Source of the DNA: a virus
Direction: 5' to 3' (one strand)
DNA length: 38,542 nucleotides
IMG/VR virus record: IMGVR_UViG_3300045256_000082
Location: 1-38,542 of that record
Below are positions 37,243 to 38,542 of this stretch, piece by piece. Position 1 is the first letter of the stretch; each line of letters begins with the position of its first letter. The notes under the pieces are model-generated. The model was given only the letters and a program-made list of their open reading frames with translations. It did no database searches and was not told the origin of the DNA. Position numbers and translations under genes: made by a program.

Positions 37243-38370
37243 ATGACTCTCGACGAAATGCTTGCCTCATACGCGCAGACGAACGGCATGCCCGGCGGCG
37301 ACGTTATGTCGGATGCTGATCCGATCGCGGGCGACCAGTTCGCGGAAGCGAAGAAGAAAGGATCGCAGCAGAAAGCTGGCCCGGCGCCCCAGCCGAAGGC
37401 GCCCGCTCTGGCGATTCCTGAGATCAAGATTTCTCCTTTGGCGACGCCGGAGGAAGCCGCCGAGCTGAACCGCTTGAACGAGCAGATCGCGCGCGGCCGC
37501 GCGGAAGTCGCGCGGATCACTGGCGTAGACAGCGACATTCAAGGCACGAATGCCAAGCGGATCGCGGCCGGGCCGATCAATGAATCGATCGCGAAGATGG
37601 AGGAACGCTTCAACGCGCTGAACGACACCATCAACCAGCGGCGCGTCGCGCAGCGCGAAGTGCAGGCGAAAGCAGAGTCGCCGTTCCGCAATGAGCACTC
37701 AGATATTTATCGCGAGCTGCCCCACGTCGGTTGGGGTGCATCTGTTGGCATGGGCGGCGTTACCGGTCTGCTCGCCGGCTTGGCCGGGAAGCGATTGCCC
37801 GGCGTGATGGCTGCGGGCGGCGCGATGGGAGCGCTCGACAGCTTGCTCGCCGCCACCTACCCGACTGTTTCCGACAGTTCGACCCTGCCGCCCGGCTCGC
37901 CGTATCAGACCGAAGCGGCGGGTTGGCTCTATGGTCGCGATCCGAAAGCGAACTACTGGCAGGATCGCGTGCTGCCTGAAGTAGCCATGGGCACCGGCTT
38001 AGGCTCCGTCAGCGCCGGCGTAGGAACGAAGTTTGGTCAAGCGCTACGAATGACCGGCCAAGGGATCGCGAACCTCTATCGCGGCGCGCGCAGCATGCTC
38101 CGCGGCGGCGAAGCGGCAGCGCCGAGCGTCATGGAAGAAATCCCGGCGATGCGTCAGGCCGACTCGCTTGAGATGCCGATGCCGGCGCGTGCGCCGGACG
38201 TCGCGCCGGCGGTGCCGGAGATGCCTGCAGCCGCCGCGGCTACGGAAGCGCCGGAGGCGGGCGCAGTCGCGCAGAAGCTTGAGGAAATGGCACCGAAGCC
38301 CGGCACCATGGCCAAGCCGCCGCGGAAAAGTGCACCGCGCGGCAAGAAAAAGAAAGACACCTATCATTAA
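37243..38370 (+). CDS. Probable internal virion protein with membrane-like segment, 375 residues
   Basis: It starts with the shared peptide MTLDEMLAS...GGDVM. A coiled-coil region (EEAAELNRLNEQIARGRAEV, AKMEERFNALNDTINQRR) and a Gly-rich hydrophobic stretch (VGMGGVTGLLAGLAGKRL) follow. A Pro/Ala/Glu-rich linker and a basic end (KPPRKSAPRGKKKKDTYH) close the protein. Such a layout suits an ejection protein that crosses the cell envelope with the DNA. The stop overlaps the next start as TAATG. Confidence 0.65.
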   Translation: MTLDEMLASYAQTNGMPGGDVMSDADPIAGDQFAEAKKKGSQQKAGPAPQPKAPALAIPEIKISPLATPEEAAELNRLNEQIARGRAEVARITGVDSDIQGTNAKRIAAGPINESIAKMEERFNALNDTINQRRVAQREVQAKAESPFRNEHSDIYRELPHVGWGASVGMGGVTGLLAGLAGKRLPGVMAAGGAMGALDSLLAATYPTVSDSSTLPPGSPYQTEAAGWLYGRDPKANYWQDRVLPEVAMGTGLGSVSAGVGTKFGQALRMTGQGIANLYRGARSMLRGGEAAAPSVMEEIPAMRQADSLEMPMPARAPDVAPAVPEMPAAAAATEAPEAGAVAQKLEEMAPKPGTMAKPPRKSAPRGKKKKDTYH

Positions 38371-38542
38371 TGCCGAAGCTCATTAACCCCTACGGGGGCG
38401 AAGACAACCCGATCGCTGCGGCGATCTCCGGTCTGGCTGACTCGATGTTCGGCGACGTCGCGAAGCGTGAGCTTGTGCGACAGAAGGCATTAGAGGCGCG
38501 ACGGGAGAACGAGAATGTTCCGCTGCTCGCCGATGCCCTAGA
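38370..38542 (+). CDS. Partial gene, cut by the window end
   Basis: The frame starts at an ATG overlapping the previous stop as TAATG and stays open to the last base, giving 57 residues. It begins MPKLINPYGGEDNPIAAA and continues with a charged helix (KRELVRQKALEARRENENV). Position suggests a further, perhaps large, internal virion protein. The true length cannot be seen. Confidence 0.65.
   Translation, partial: MPKLINPYGGEDNPIAAAISGLADSMFGDVAKRELVRQKALEARRENENVPLLADAL

Noticed and set aside
1-38542. T7-type phage RNA polymerase promoters
   Set aside because: The repeated elements have a TTGAC box with fixed 18-base spacing to a -10, and no single-subunit RNA polymerase gene is visible in the window.

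Overview
This window is part of the genome of a tailed double-stranded DNA phage. It carries a complete head-packaging and capsid module (terminase, portal, scaffold, coat), tail fibres, a P22/T7-style short-tail set (connector, nozzle-like and ejection-type proteins) and its own replication genes. The host is probably an alphaproteobacterium, because one small protein matches the sigma70-interacting C-terminal domain of GcrA, a regulator known from that class. The GC-rich codon choice fits. I see no integrase, no recognisable lysogeny repressor, no phage RNA polymerase and no lysis genes, so the window is not the whole genome.

Layout. Bases 1-434 are non-coding, with several copies of a TGTAGG element and two strong hairpins. 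Bases 435-14135 are mostly leftward and carry replication and nucleotide genes: Holliday-junction resolvase, Cas4-like nuclease, Enc34/DUF2815-type ssDNA-binding protein, a tRNA-Ile, a GcrA-like protein, a dATP/dGTP diphosphohydrolase-like protein, two deoxyribosyltransferase-fold proteins, a DpdA-like DNA transglycosylase, a family A DNA polymerase, a zincin and a glycosyltransferase. A short rightward island (1842-2685) interrupts them. A rightward primase-helicase and a winged-helix protein follow (14357-16876).

Bases 16879-18960 hold a leftward array of tiny genes. Almost every one is preceded by the same repeated leader: a strong hairpin, a second small hairpin and a fixed ribosome-binding sequence. 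Stem changes compensate each other, and several loops are GNRA or UNCG on the mRNA strand only. I consider this the most novel structure in the window.

Bases 19103-38542 are rightward virion genes: small terminase candidate, two fibres sharing an N-terminal attachment module, a beta-rich tail protein, an HTH-phosphoesterase, large terminase, portal, scaffold, coat, a second head/fibre protein, connectors, a nozzle-like protein and a run of small internal-virion-type proteins. The last is cut by the window end.

Regulation. Operon starts share a promoter form, TTGAC(A/T/C)-N18-(G/T)AnnCT-(A/T)AGA, often with a TGTAGG direct repeat (9-nt period) between -35 and -10 and a CCTACA after -10. The same element lies in the left-end region, upstream of the small-gene array and directly at the start codons of the polymerase, the ssDNA-binding protein and a coiled-coil gene, which suggests one phage-wide regulon. 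Three replication proteins also share a short peptide, GF(E/D)AV(E/D)(I/V), that may be a docking motif. All family names are from reading the sequence; no database search was run.
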